This document shows, piece after piece, positions 27,605 through 36,464 of a DNA stretch of 64,000 nucleotides. This stretch comes from Halolamina pelagica (GTDB lineage: Archaea; Halobacteriota; Halobacteria; Halobacteriales; Haloferacaceae): NCBI RefSeq assembly GCF_001307315.1, contig NZ_LGUC01000001.1, forward strand, positions 2,418,001-2,482,000, read 5' to 3'. Each line of letters begins with the position of its first letter. Position 1 is the first letter of the stretch. Both the position numbers and the translations under genes were made by a program. The notes under the pieces are model-generated. The model did not search any database and was not told where the DNA came from. It worked only from the letters and a program-made list of their open reading frames with translations.

Positions 27605-28634
27605 TATCGGGCTTTAGCACCACTTTCCCAAAGCCCTCTCGATCCTCGAGCATCGCGTGGCCCCGGGCGGCCTCGGACATCGGCACCACCTGGCGGATCC
27701 GCGGCTCGAACGTCCCGTCCCAGACGAGCGAGAGCACGTCGTCCACCTCGCCCGGCGTGGCCATCGTCGACCCCAGCACGGAGAGCTGGTTCCAGAAGAT
27801 CCGGTTCACGTTCGTGTGGGGCTGCCCGCCCGCGGTGGCGCCGCAGGTGACCAGCTTCCCGCCTTTCGCCAGCGACGCCAGCGAGTCCGACCACGACTCG
27901 CCGGCGACGTGGTCGACCACCACGTCGACGCCGCGCTTACCCGTCAGCTCCCGGATCTCGTCAGCGTAGTTCTTCTCGGTGTAGTCGATCACGTGGTCGG
28001 CGCCGCAGTCCGCCGCGTAGCCGAGTTTCTCCTCACTGGAGGCGGTCGCGTACACCTCGCCGCCGACGTGGTCGGCGATCTGGACCGCGGCGTGACCGAC
28101 GCCGCCGGAGGCGCCGAGCACGAGCACCGAGTCGGTCGGCGACAGGTCGGCCCGGCTGACGAGCATCCGCCACGCGGTCTGGAACACCAGCGCCGACGAG
28201 CCGGCGACCTCCCACGCAACATCCTCGGGCACGGGGACGAGGTTGTCCGCGGGTACGGTGGCGTACTCGGCGTGGACGCCGGGGCGGTGCTCGCCGATGA
28301 TCTGGTAGCGCACGCACATCGACGGCTCGCCGTCGCGGCAGAACTCGCAGTGTCCGCAGGCGACGCCCGCCGAGACGGCCACGCGGTCGTTGCGCTCGAA
28401 GCGGTCGACGTTCTCGCCCACGTCGACGACGACGCCCGCCGCGTCGCTGCCGGGCGTGTGGGGCATCTCGAGGTCGACGCCGGGCATCCCGCGCCGCGTC
28501 CACACGTCGAGATGGTTCAGCGCCGCCGCCTTCACGTCGATCGTGACCTCGTCCGGGCCGGGGTCCGGATCGGCCACCTCGTCGTACGCGATCACGTCGT
28601 GGCCGCCGTGGCCGTGGAACTTGACTGCCTTCAT
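27594..28634 (-). CDS. Zinc-binding dehydrogenase / quinone oxidoreductase-like (MDR family)
   Basis: 346-residue medium-chain dehydrogenase. It has a GroES-like N-terminus (MPHTPGSDAAGVVVDVGENV), a structural-zinc-like loop CGHCEFCRDGEPSMC and an NAD(P)-binding VLVLGASGGVGHAAVQIA. It probably reduces or oxidises an alcohol, aldehyde or quinone; the substrate is unknown. It is the first gene of a pair with the two-helix membrane protein. Confidence 0.92.
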   Translation of the reverse strand: MKAVKFHGHGGHDVIAYDEVADPDPGPDEVTIDVKAAALNHLDVWTRRGMPGVDLEMPHTPGSDAAGVVVDVGENVDRFERNDRVAVSAGVACGHCEFCRDGEPSMCVRYQIIGEHRPGVHAEYATVPADNLVPVPEDVAWEVAGSSALVFQTAWRMLVSRADLSPTDSVLVLGASGGVGHAAVQIADHVGGEVYATASSEEKLGYAADCGADHVIDYTEKNYADEIRELTGKRGVDVVVDHVAGESWSDSLASLAKGGKLVTCGATAGGQPHTNVNRIFWNQLSVLGSTMATPGEVDDVLSLVWDGTFEPRIRQVVPMSEAARGHAMLEDREGFGKVVLKPDSEL

Positions 28635-28702
28635 GGCCCCAGTTGGTGGGGGCCGACAAAACGGTGGCTGGTCACGGGGGCCGAATCGGGATCGTCGGCA
28701 CC

Positions 28703-30650
28703 TCAGCGGAACAGCACAGTCGGCCCGCGTTCGACCGATTCGACCGACTCCCCCTCCTCGATCGCGGGCAGCCGAACCGTCGCGGCCGTCCCGTCGCCGC
28801 CGTCGCGGGACGAGATCTTGAACGAACCGCCGTACTGCGTGACGATCCAGTTGACGAGCCAGAGCCCGAGCCCGGAGCCGTGTTCGAGCGCCGTCTCGCT
28901 GCCCGTCGTGACCACGCGCTGCTCCATCTCCTCGATCCCGGGGCCGTCGTCCGTGATGCCGATCTCGATCCAGCCGTCGTCGTCGCGGACCGTCACGTCG
29001 ACGTGGGGCGTCGATCCGGGGTTGTGCTTGACGGCGTTGGTCAGCAGCTCCGCGATCGCGACGTCGAGTTCAGTGCCGGCACAGACCCACCGGTCGGTCT
29101 CGATGCGGGCGTCGAACGCCGCGTCGGGGTACTCCTTGCGGTGGGTGGCTATCACGTCCATCACCATCTCTCCCGGGGCGAGCCGTTCGGGATCGCGGGG
29201 TGCCGGACGTACCGCTCGAGTTCACGGGCGTGTTCGCTGAGGTCACTCAGTTCTCGGGAGATGCGTTCGATCCGGGCGCCGGCGTCGCGAGCGCCGTCGG
29301 CGTCGCCGTCGCGGATCGCGGTCGCCCAGCCCCGGATCGCGTTCATGTCGTTGCGCAGGTTGTGCCGGAGCACGCGGTTGAGCAGCTCGATCAGCTTCTC
29401 GGTGCGCCGGCGCTCGGTAACGTCACTCTGGAAGCCGAGGTAGTGGGTCAAATCGCCCGCCTCGTCGAACACGGGGTTGATCTGGACGCGGTTCCAGAAC
29501 GGGGTGCCGTCGCGACGGTAGTTGACGAGTTCGACAGTCGCCGCCGCCTCGGCGTCGATCGCCGCCCGGAACTGTTCGACCGCCGCCGGGTCCGTCGCCG
29601 GCCCCTGCAGCATCCGACAGTTCCGGCCGAGCACCGTCTCGGCGTCGTAGCCAGTGACCCGTTCGAACCCCTTGTTGACGTAGACGAGCGGCTGCGCTGG
29701 CTGCGCCATGTCGGCGATAGAGATGCCGACCACCGCCTCGTTCATCGCCCGGTCTTTGATGCGGAGCTCCCGTTCCCGCTCTTTCCGGTCCGTGATGTCC
29801 CGTCCGACGCCTTGGATACCGACGACCTCGCCGCCCTCGGTGATCGGCGTGGCGTTGACCTCCAACACCACCACGTCCCCGTCGTGGTCGACGAAGTCTA
29901 ACTCCACTCGCCGCCGATCCACGCCGTCGAGCAGGTCGGCGTACGCCGAGAGCGCCACCGACGCGGCCGGCCCCGTCACGAACTCGTAGAAGGGCTCCCC
30001 GTCAGGTCCGCGGGTGCGTACCCGAGGGTGGGCTCGACGGCCGAGGAGACGTAGGTGAACTCGGCGTCGTGGCCGACTCTGAACAGGATGTCGAAGCTGT
30101 TCTCGGCGATACCCTCGAACCGCTGTTTCTCCCGTCGGAGATGGTCGTTCCGGGCTTCGATCTCCTGGTCGTGTCGGCGGCGCTGGATCGCAGTGCTCAC
30201 GAGCGTGGACAGGAGTTCGAGGAACAGCTCGTCGGCCTCGGGAAACGGCTGGGCCCGCTCGGCCTCGTCCGCGAAGCAGACCGTCCCGTAGAGCTCTTCG
30301 TCGACGACGACTTTCGCGCCGATGTACGTGCCGAGATCGAACACGTCGATCGCGCGCTCGGAGATCGAGGAGTCGTTCGCGTCCTGTACGGCCAGCACGC
30401 CCTCCACGTCGACGGTCCGCCGGCAGTACGCGTCCTCGAGGGGACAGGTCTCTCCGGGCTGGATGAGTTCGTGATCGCCGACGGCTTGCACGATCTCCTG
30501 GCTGCCGTCGTCGATCCGAGTCAGAAACCCCAACGGTAGATCGAAGTACTCAGTCCCGATCTGCAGTGCGCGGTCGACCTTCGTCTCGACGTCCGTGTCG
30601 AGATCGGTGAAGACCTCATAGAGCCGCTCGCGCGGCGAGGTCGAATCCAT
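28703..30650 (-). CDS. GAF/PAS sensor histidine kinase (two frameshifts)
   Basis: About 649 residues after repair. The order is an N-terminal GAF domain (about 1-175, with CPLEDAYCRRT), a first PAS (GIAENSFDILFRVGHDAEFT), a second PAS/PAC with an LOV-like GRNCRMLQGPATDPAAVEQF, the phosphoacceptor helix NRVLRHNLRNDMNAIRGW, and an HATPase domain with ELLTNAVKHN, DDGPGIEEM and GSGLGLWLVNW. One-base deficits in the C run 29997-30000 and the G run 29197-29200 break the frame. Adding one base to each rejoins LTGEPFYEFV and HPRDPERLAPGEMV. No transmembrane helix, so a cytosolic sensor. No response regulator is adjacent. Confidence 0.87.
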
Positions 30651-30823
30651 ATACTGAGTTAGTGTGCGCGCAATTAACTTAACGGATTGTGTACCGTCAG
30701 CGGCGACAGCCGGGGGCGAGTGCGCGCCGACGAAGGCGGGTCGCGCGAATGCTGGCTCACGGTGTCGGCCGTCGACTGCCGCGAGCGACCGGAGTTTTGT
30801 AGCCCGCGACCTGACGGATGCAC

Positions 30824-31501
30824 ATGAGCGACGAGCACTCTCACGACGACACGGACCACGAACACGGCGACCACCACCAGCCCGGCACGCACGACCACCA
30901 CAGCCACGACCGCGACGAGCTCGGGGTCGCCGTCCTCACCGTCTCCTCCTCCCGGACGCTCGACGACGACGCCGGCGGCGACCGGATCGTCGACGCGATG
31001 GAGACCGCGGGCCACGAGGTCACCACCCGCGACCTCGTCCCGGACGACTACGACAAAGTGCAGGCCACCGTCCAGCGGTTCGTCGACCGCGGCGACGTGG
31101 ACATCGTGATCACCACCGGCGGTACCGGCGTCACTCCCGACGACGTGACCGTCGAAGCCATCGACCCGCTGCTGGCGAAGGAACTGCCCGGCTTCGGCGA
31201 GCTGTTCCGCCGGCGCTCCTACGAGGAGATCGGCACGATGGTCGTCGCGACGCGGGCGACCGCCGGCGTCGCCGACGGCGTCCCCGTCTTCGCCATCCCG
31301 GGCAGCGAAAACGCCGCCGCGCTGGGCGCCGAACTGATCGTCTCGAGTGCGGGCCACCTCGCGGGGTTGGCGGGCCGGGACGACGAACACGATCACGAGG
31401 ACGACGGTGGGCACGACCACGAGAGCGACGGTGCGCACGGCCAGGGCGGTGAGCACACCCACGACCACGGCGACGACGCGGGCAACCACCACGACCACTG
31501 A
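30824..31501 (+). CDS. MoaB/Mog-type molybdopterin biosynthesis protein with His-rich ends
   Basis: 225-residue protein whose core (about residues 33-180) is a MoCF-binding domain: [18 protein letters not shown], the nucleotide/pterin loop [17 protein letters not shown] and [15 protein letters not shown]. MoaB/Mog enzymes adenylate molybdopterin before metal insertion. Unusually, both ends are His/Asp-rich ([20 protein letters not shown] at the start, repeated HDH/HEH at the end), which suggests metal binding or storage. ATG 30824 is used; 30818 is possible. Divergent from the sensor kinase, with AT-rich promoter elements between them. Confidence 0.9.
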   Translation: MSDEHSHDDTDHEHGDHHQPGTHDHHSHDRDELGVAVLTVSSSRTLDDDAGGDRIVDAMETAGHEVTTRDLVPDDYDKVQATVQRFVDRGDVDIVITTGGTGVTPDDVTVEAIDPLLAKELPGFGELFRRRSYEEIGTMVVATRATAGVADGVPVFAIPGSENAAALGAELIVSSAGHLAGLAGRDDEHDHEDDGGHDHESDGAHGQGGEHTHDHGDDAGNHHDH

Positions 31502-31557
31502 CCTGCTCGGGACGGACCGACAGAATCACGTTCCATCTAAGAGAATCCCCTCCAAGA

Positions 31558-33418
31558 ATGTTCGATAAGGTGCTCGTCGCGAACCGCGGCGAAATCGCGG
31601 TGCGAGTCATGCGCGCCTGCGAGGAACTGGGCGTCGACACAGTCGCCGTCTACTCCGAGGCGGACAAACACGGCGGTCACGTGCGCTACGCCGACGAGGC
31701 GTACAACGTCGGCCCCGCCCGCGCGGCCGACTCCTACCTCGACCACGAGGCGGTCATCGAGGCCGCCGAGAAAGCCGGCGCCGACGCGATCCACCCCGGC
31801 TACGGCTTCCTCGCGGAGAACGCCGAGTTCGCGGGCAAGGTCGAAGCCCACGACGAGATCACGTGGGTCGGCCCGGCCGCGGACGCGATGGAGCAGCTCG
31901 GCGAGAAGACCAAGGCCCGGAAGACGATGCGCGAGGCGGACGTGCCGATCGTCCCCGGGACGACCGACCCCGCCGAGAGCGCCGAGGAAGTGAAGGCGTT
32001 CGGCGAGGAGTACGGCTACCCCATCGCGATCAAGGCCGAGGGCGGCGGCGGCGGCCGCGGGATGAAGATCGTCGAAGGGCCGGAGGAGGCCGAAGACCAG
32101 CTCGAGAGCGCGAAACGCGAGGGCGAGGCGTACTTCGACAACGCCAACGTCTACCTCGAGCGCTACCTCGAGAACCCCGGCACATCGAGGTGCAGATCCT
32201 CGCCGACGAGCACGGCAACGTCCGCCACCTCGGCGAGCGTGACTGCTCGCTCCAGCGCCGCCACCAGAAGGTGATCGAGGAAGGCCCGAGCCCCGCACTC
32301 ACCGACGAGCTCCGCGAGGAGATCGGCGCGGCCGCCCGCCGCGGCGCCGACGCCGCCGGCTACTACAACGCCGGCACCTTCGAGTTCCTCGTCGAGGAGG
32401 AGGACCGCGACGCCGAGAGCGGCGAACTGCTCGGCCCCGACGCGAACTTCTACTTCCTCGAGGTCAACACCCGGATTCAGGTCGAACACACCGTCACCGA
32501 GGAGCTCACCGGCATCGACATCGTGAAGTGGCAGCTCCGGGTCGCCGCCGGCGAGGAGCTCACGTTCGAGCAGGAGGACGTGGATCTCTCGGGCCACGCG
32601 ATGGAGTTCCGGATCAACGCCGAGCACGCCGACGAGGAGTTCCAGCCCGCAAGCGGCGGGACGCTCACCACCTACGACCCGCCGGGCGGTATCGGCGTCC
32701 GCCTCGACGACGCGCTCTCGGAGGGCGACGAGCTGGTGACCGACTACGACTCGATGATCGCGAAGCTGATCGTCCACGCGGGTGACCGCGAGGAGTGTAT
32801 CGCCCGGTCGCAGCGAGCGTTCGCGGAGTACGACATCGAGGGCGTCGTCACCATCTCCCCGTTCCACCGCCTGATGCTCGAGGACGACGCGTTCGTCGCC
32901 GGAACGCACACGACGAAGTATCTCGACGAGGAGCTCGACCCCACCCGGATCGACGACGCCGTCGAGACGTGGGGCACCGAGGAGACGAGCGGCGACGCCG
33001 AGGACGGCGAGACCACCGAGCGGCAGTTCACCGTCGAAGTCAACGGCAAGCGCTTCGAGGTGAACCTCGAGGAGGAGGGCGCCCCGCGATCCCGACGCCC
33101 CAGACGAGCAGCGGCGGCCAGGATCGACCCCCACAAGCCGGCAGCAGCGGCGGCAGCAGCGACGACGGCGGGTCCGGCGGCGACGCCCCCGAGGTGCCGG
33201 AGGGCGGCGAGTCCGTCGCCGTCGACATGCAGGGGACCGTCCTGTCGGTCGAGGTCGAGGAGGGCGACGAGGTCGCGCCGGGCGACACCGTCGCGGTGCT
33301 GGAGGCGATGAAGATGGAGAACGACATCGACGCCGAGCGCGGCGGCACCGTCTCGCAGGTGCTCGTCTCCGAGGGCGAGAGCGTCGATATGGGCGACGTG
33401 CTGGTCGTATTGGAGTAA
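31558..33418 (+). CDS. Acyl-CoA carboxylase alpha subunit: biotin carboxylase + biotin carrier (two frameshifts)
   Basis: About 620 residues after repair. Biotin carboxylase N-domain [23 protein letters not shown]-grasp [18 protein letters not shown], and catalytic region [17 protein letters not shown] Gly/Ser linker leads to the biotinyl domain with the biotinylated Lys in [10 protein letters not shown]. It supplies carboxybiotin for acetyl/propionyl-CoA carboxylation (PccA/AccC type). One-base deficits in C runs 32175-32178 and 33082-33085 break the frame; adding one C to each restores [10 protein letters not shown] and [10 protein letters not shown]. The carboxyltransferase gene is not adjacent. 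Confidence 0.93.
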
Positions 33419-33441
33419 CACCTCGCCCAAAAGCCGTCGTC

Positions 33442-33562
33442 GCCCCCTCTGGGGGCTCCTCGGCCTCGCCTTCGGCGAGTGAATCGGCGACCTTCCGGGT
33501 CCTTCGGACCGTCACCAGAAATCGAAGATTTCTGGTTGGCGAACGAGAGCAGAGCTCTCGTT
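33442..33562. repeat. Five consecutive perfect hairpins, each with a three-nucleotide loop
   Basis: In 121 bp after the carboxylase stop there are five inverted repeats: GCCCCC-tct-GGGGGC (33442-33456), CTCGCC-ttc-GGCGAG (33465-33479), GGTCC-ttc-GGACC (33498-33510), CCAGAAATC-gaa-GATTTCTGG (33515-33535) and AACGAGAGC-aga-GCTCTCGTT (33542-33562). All arms are perfect and all loops are exactly three bases. The rest of the 243-bp gap is AT-richer and holds no ORF. They could be bidirectional terminators for the two convergent genes or a mobile palindromic repeat array. Confidence 0.85.
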
Positions 33563-33661
33563 AACGCTCGGTCGCCGAACGTTTGTTGTAAGTAGTCTAC
33601 CTATTTGTAACACGCGTCCAGCGAACCGGCTAAGTGATTAAATAATTGATCTATCGGTCAA

Positions 33662-34111
33662 CTACTGCTCGTTCGGCGCCAGTTCGACCTGCGTCAGCGT
33701 CCGATCCAGCGCACACGTCTCGTGGGGCGGGTCGCCGACGACCTCCTCGATCTGGTACTCTTCGTCGAAATCGGCACCCAGTGGCTCACAGAGCGGGTGC
33801 GAGGGGCAGTCCGAGTGCGGACACGCCCCCGCCAGCTTGGCCTTGCTCCCGGAGTAGGCCGACTTCGAGGGGACGTTCGCGGGGACGCTGGTCGGTTCGA
33901 CTTCGACGGCCCGGACGCCGCCGTCGTGGACCGCACAGTCGAGTACCTGCGTGTTCTCCCGCACGCCGGTCACCTCGTAGCGAGTCCCCGTTTCGAGGTT
34001 GAGACACTGGCTGCGGTAGGGGCAGCCCTCGCAGGCTGAGGACTCGCCCTGGTAGACGAACTCCGCTCCCGGGTCGGCAAGCCGGGCGCCGACGAGCGTA
34101 ACGGTAGTCAT
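33662..34111 (-). CDS. UPF0179 family protein
   Basis: 149-residue archaeal conserved protein. Cys clusters CEGCPYRSQC, GACPHSDCPSHPLC and a further Cys in HETCALD suggest a bound metal (Zn or Fe-S). The overall pattern, including TLVGARLADPGAEFVYQG at the N-terminus and a C-terminal beta-rich part, fits UPF0179, which is found in most archaea. Function unknown. Convergent with the carboxylase gene. Confidence 0.88.
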   Translation of the reverse strand: MTTVTLVGARLADPGAEFVYQGESSACEGCPYRSQCLNLETGTRYEVTGVRENTQVLDCAVHDGGVRAVEVEPTSVPANVPSKSAYSGSKAKLAGACPHSDCPSHPLCEPLGADFDEEYQIEEVVGDPPHETCALDRTLTQVELAPNEQ

Positions 34112-34170
34112 ACGTGAACGTAGCCTCGCGGCGGGGTTAAGGCTCCCGCCCCGTCAGCCCGGGGGCCGGC

Positions 34171-34554
34171 TCAGGCCCCGCCAGTCCGCTCGTCCAGTTC
34201 CGCGAGGTACCGCTCCCGGGGCTCCTGGTACGCGCCGCGGTAGTCGATCTCGCCGGCCGCGAACCGTTCGGCCACGTCGACGGCGGCGGCGACGGCGGCG
34301 TCGCGGCTCTCGCGCGTCTCGTTCGTCAGTTCGATCTCGGGTTCGGCGAACAGCGTGGCGTGCCACTCCTCGGTCGCGTACTGGCCGGCGCCGGGGCGGT
34401 TGGCCCGCGACCCGTTCGTGACGTAGATCGTCGGGAGACACGCCGCGGGGAACTCGTCGGCGTCGAACACGTCCGGCCGGTACGCGAGGATGATCCGCCC
34501 GTCGCGCTGTTCGGTCCAGACGGTCCACGACTCCGGGAGGTCCTCCAGGCCCAT
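34171..34554 (-). CDS. DUF5820 family protein
   Basis: 127-residue soluble protein. LPESWTVWTEQRDGRIILAY, then FPAACLPTIYVTNG and the C-terminal GEIDYRGAYQEPRERYL match what I recall of the haloarchaeal DUF5820 family. Function unknown. The ATG at 34554 (MGLEDLPESW) is chosen over the longer frame starting at 34602. It is divergent from the photolyase gene, with starts only about 90 bp apart. Confidence 0.82.
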   Translation of the reverse strand: MGLEDLPESWTVWTEQRDGRIILAYRPDVFDADEFPAACLPTIYVTNGSRANRPGAGQYATEEWHATLFAEPEIELTNETRESRDAAVAAAVDVAERFAAGEIDYRGAYQEPRERYLAELDERTGGA

Positions 34555-34645
34555 GCCCGACTGTCGGGGCGCAGGGTGGATATGCCTCTCGCTCTCCGGC
34601 ACCCGCTACCCGAACTGCAAAGCGGCGACCGCCCCGAGAGCCGGC

Positions 34646-36121
34646 ATGGAGACAGCGATCTGGTGGGTGCGCGAGGACGCCCGCCTGCACGACAACGCCG
34701 CGCTCGTCGCCGCGGCCGAGGCCGACGCACTCCTCCCGGTGGTCGTCGTCGACCCCCGGCAGTACGGGACCCAGCCCTACGGCGGTCCGCAGTCGTTCAC
34801 CTTCGAGAAGACCGGCGCCTACCGCGCGCAGTTCCAGCGGGAGACGGTCGCGGATCTTCGGCAGTCGCTCGACGAACGGGGCTCGGGGCTCCTCGTCCGC
34901 GAGGGCCGTCCGGGCGAGGTGGTGCCCGAAATCGCCACGGCGGTCGACGCCGACACGGTCCACTTCCAGGCGCTCCCGGCGCCGGAGGAACGGGACGCCG
35001 CGGCCGCGGTCGTGAGCGCGCTCGCCGACGCGGGGGTGCAGACGGCGAGTCACTGGACGACCACACTCCACCACGTCGCCGACCTTCCCGACGGCGTTGA
35101 CGGCATCGACGACACGTTCACGCCGTTCCGACAGTCAGTCGAACAGGAGAGCCGCGTCCGGGAGCCGCTCCCCGAACCGGCGCTCCCGCCCACGCCCGCG
35201 CTCGACCGACTCGACGGGGGTTACGGCTCGCTCCCGACGCTCGCGGAGCTCGGGCTCGAACCGCCCGCGTACGACGACCGCGGCGTGCTCGCGTTCGAGG
35301 GCGGCGAGACTGCGGCGCTCGACCGAGTTCAGGAGTACGTCTGGGAGGGCGACCACCTCCGGGCGTACAAACAGACCAGAAACGGCCTGCTCGGGCCGAA
35401 CTACTCCTCCAAGTTCTCGCCGTGGCTCGCAGCCGGCTGCCTCTCCCCGCGGTACGTGAAGCGGGAGGTGGACCGGTACGAGGCCGAGCGCGTCTCGAAC
35501 GACTCGACGTACTGGCTCGTGTTCGAGCTCCGCTGGCGGGACTTCATGGCGTTCCAGACCGCCAAACACGGCGCGACGTTCTTCACCCGGGGCGGGATCA
35601 GGGAGCGCGAGGACGTCGACTGGGCCGACCCCGGAAGTGATCCGACAGCCCGCGAGCAGTTCGAGCGCTGGACGGCCGGCGAGACCGGGATCCCGTTCGT
35701 CGACGCCACCATGCGCGAACTGAACGAGACGGGCTACATGAGCAACCGCGGCCGGCAGAACGCCGCCTCCTTCCTCGCGAACAGCCTCCGGATCGACTGG
35801 CGCCGCGGCGCGGCGTACTTCGAAACGAAGCTGGTCGACTACGACGCCGGCTCGAACTACGGGAACTGGGCGTACGTCGCCGGCGTCGGCAACGACAGCC
35901 GGAACAGCTACTTCGACATCGTCGAACAGGCCCGAAACTACGACGGCGACGGCGAGTACGTCCGCCACTGGCTCCCCGAACTCCAGGGGCTGCCGCCCGG
36001 CTACGTCCACGAGCCGTGGGAGATGGACCGCGGGGAGCAGCGCGCCTACGGCGTGGTGCTCGGCGAGGACTACCCCGAGCCGATGGTCGATCTCGCGGCG
36101 AGCTACGAGGAGTTCCGCTAG
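34646..36121 (+). CDS. Cryptochrome DASH / photolyase family protein
   Basis: 491-residue flavoprotein with an N-terminal antenna-binding alpha/beta domain (AIWWVREDARLHDNAAL) and a C-terminal FAD domain. The signatures FELRWRDFMAFQ, GYMSNRGRQNAASFLA and GNDSRNSYFDIVEQ point to the CRY-DASH clade, which repairs cyclobutane pyrimidine dimers chiefly in single-stranded DNA using light. The start at 34646 (METAIWWV) is preferred over the long upstream extension. Single gene, divergent from the DUF5820 gene. Confidence 0.93.
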   Translation: METAIWWVREDARLHDNAALVAAAEADALLPVVVVDPRQYGTQPYGGPQSFTFEKTGAYRAQFQRETVADLRQSLDERGSGLLVREGRPGEVVPEIATAVDADTVHFQALPAPEERDAAAAVVSALADAGVQTASHWTTTLHHVADLPDGVDGIDDTFTPFRQSVEQESRVREPLPEPALPPTPALDRLDGGYGSLPTLAELGLEPPAYDDRGVLAFEGGETAALDRVQEYVWEGDHLRAYKQTRNGLLGPNYSSKFSPWLAAGCLSPRYVKREVDRYEAERVSNDSTYWLVFELRWRDFMAFQTAKHGATFFTRGGIREREDVDWADPGSDPTAREQFERWTAGETGIPFVDATMRELNETGYMSNRGRQNAASFLANSLRIDWRRGAAYFETKLVDYDAGSNYGNWAYVAGVGNDSRNSYFDIVEQARNYDGDGEYVRHWLPELQGLPPGYVHEPWEMDRGEQRAYGVVLGEDYPEPMVDLAASYEEFR

Positions 36122-36317
36122 CCCGCGTCGCCGCCACGAGACGAGCGCGAGCCCCAGCGTGAAACGCCACGCGACGGTGCCAAGGGATCGCGCCTCGGCC
36201 CGGGTTGTCCGCGTGAGAACCGCTCGGCCGCGGAGTGAACGACGGTGGGTCCAGATCGCTCCACGTCCCGATTCAGCATCCGCTTGTGACTGTTCGGTTC
36301 GTCAGTTCGCGCAGAAA

Positions 36318-36392
36318 TGCTCGGTCGGGGATTTGAACCCCGGTCATCGGCTCGAAAGGCCGAAATGATTGGCCGGACTACACCAACCGAGC
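36318..36392 (-). tRNA. tRNA-Glu (anticodon UUC)
   Basis: 75-nt cloverleaf on the minus strand: acceptor GCTCGGT pairs with ACCGAGC and is followed by discriminator A. Anticodon stem CGGCC/GGCCG-type around loop CTTTCGA, with anticodon TTC. T arm CCGGG-TTCAAAT-CCCCG. No CCA is encoded and no intron is visible. A TATA-like GTTTATAC lies about 27 bp upstream (36417-36424). Confidence 0.95.
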
Positions 36393-36464
36393 GCATTCGA
36401 ATATGCTCGGTCGGGTCGTATAAACCCTACTCTTTCTACCGCCCGAGGGAGAGGCTGTCGTGAT

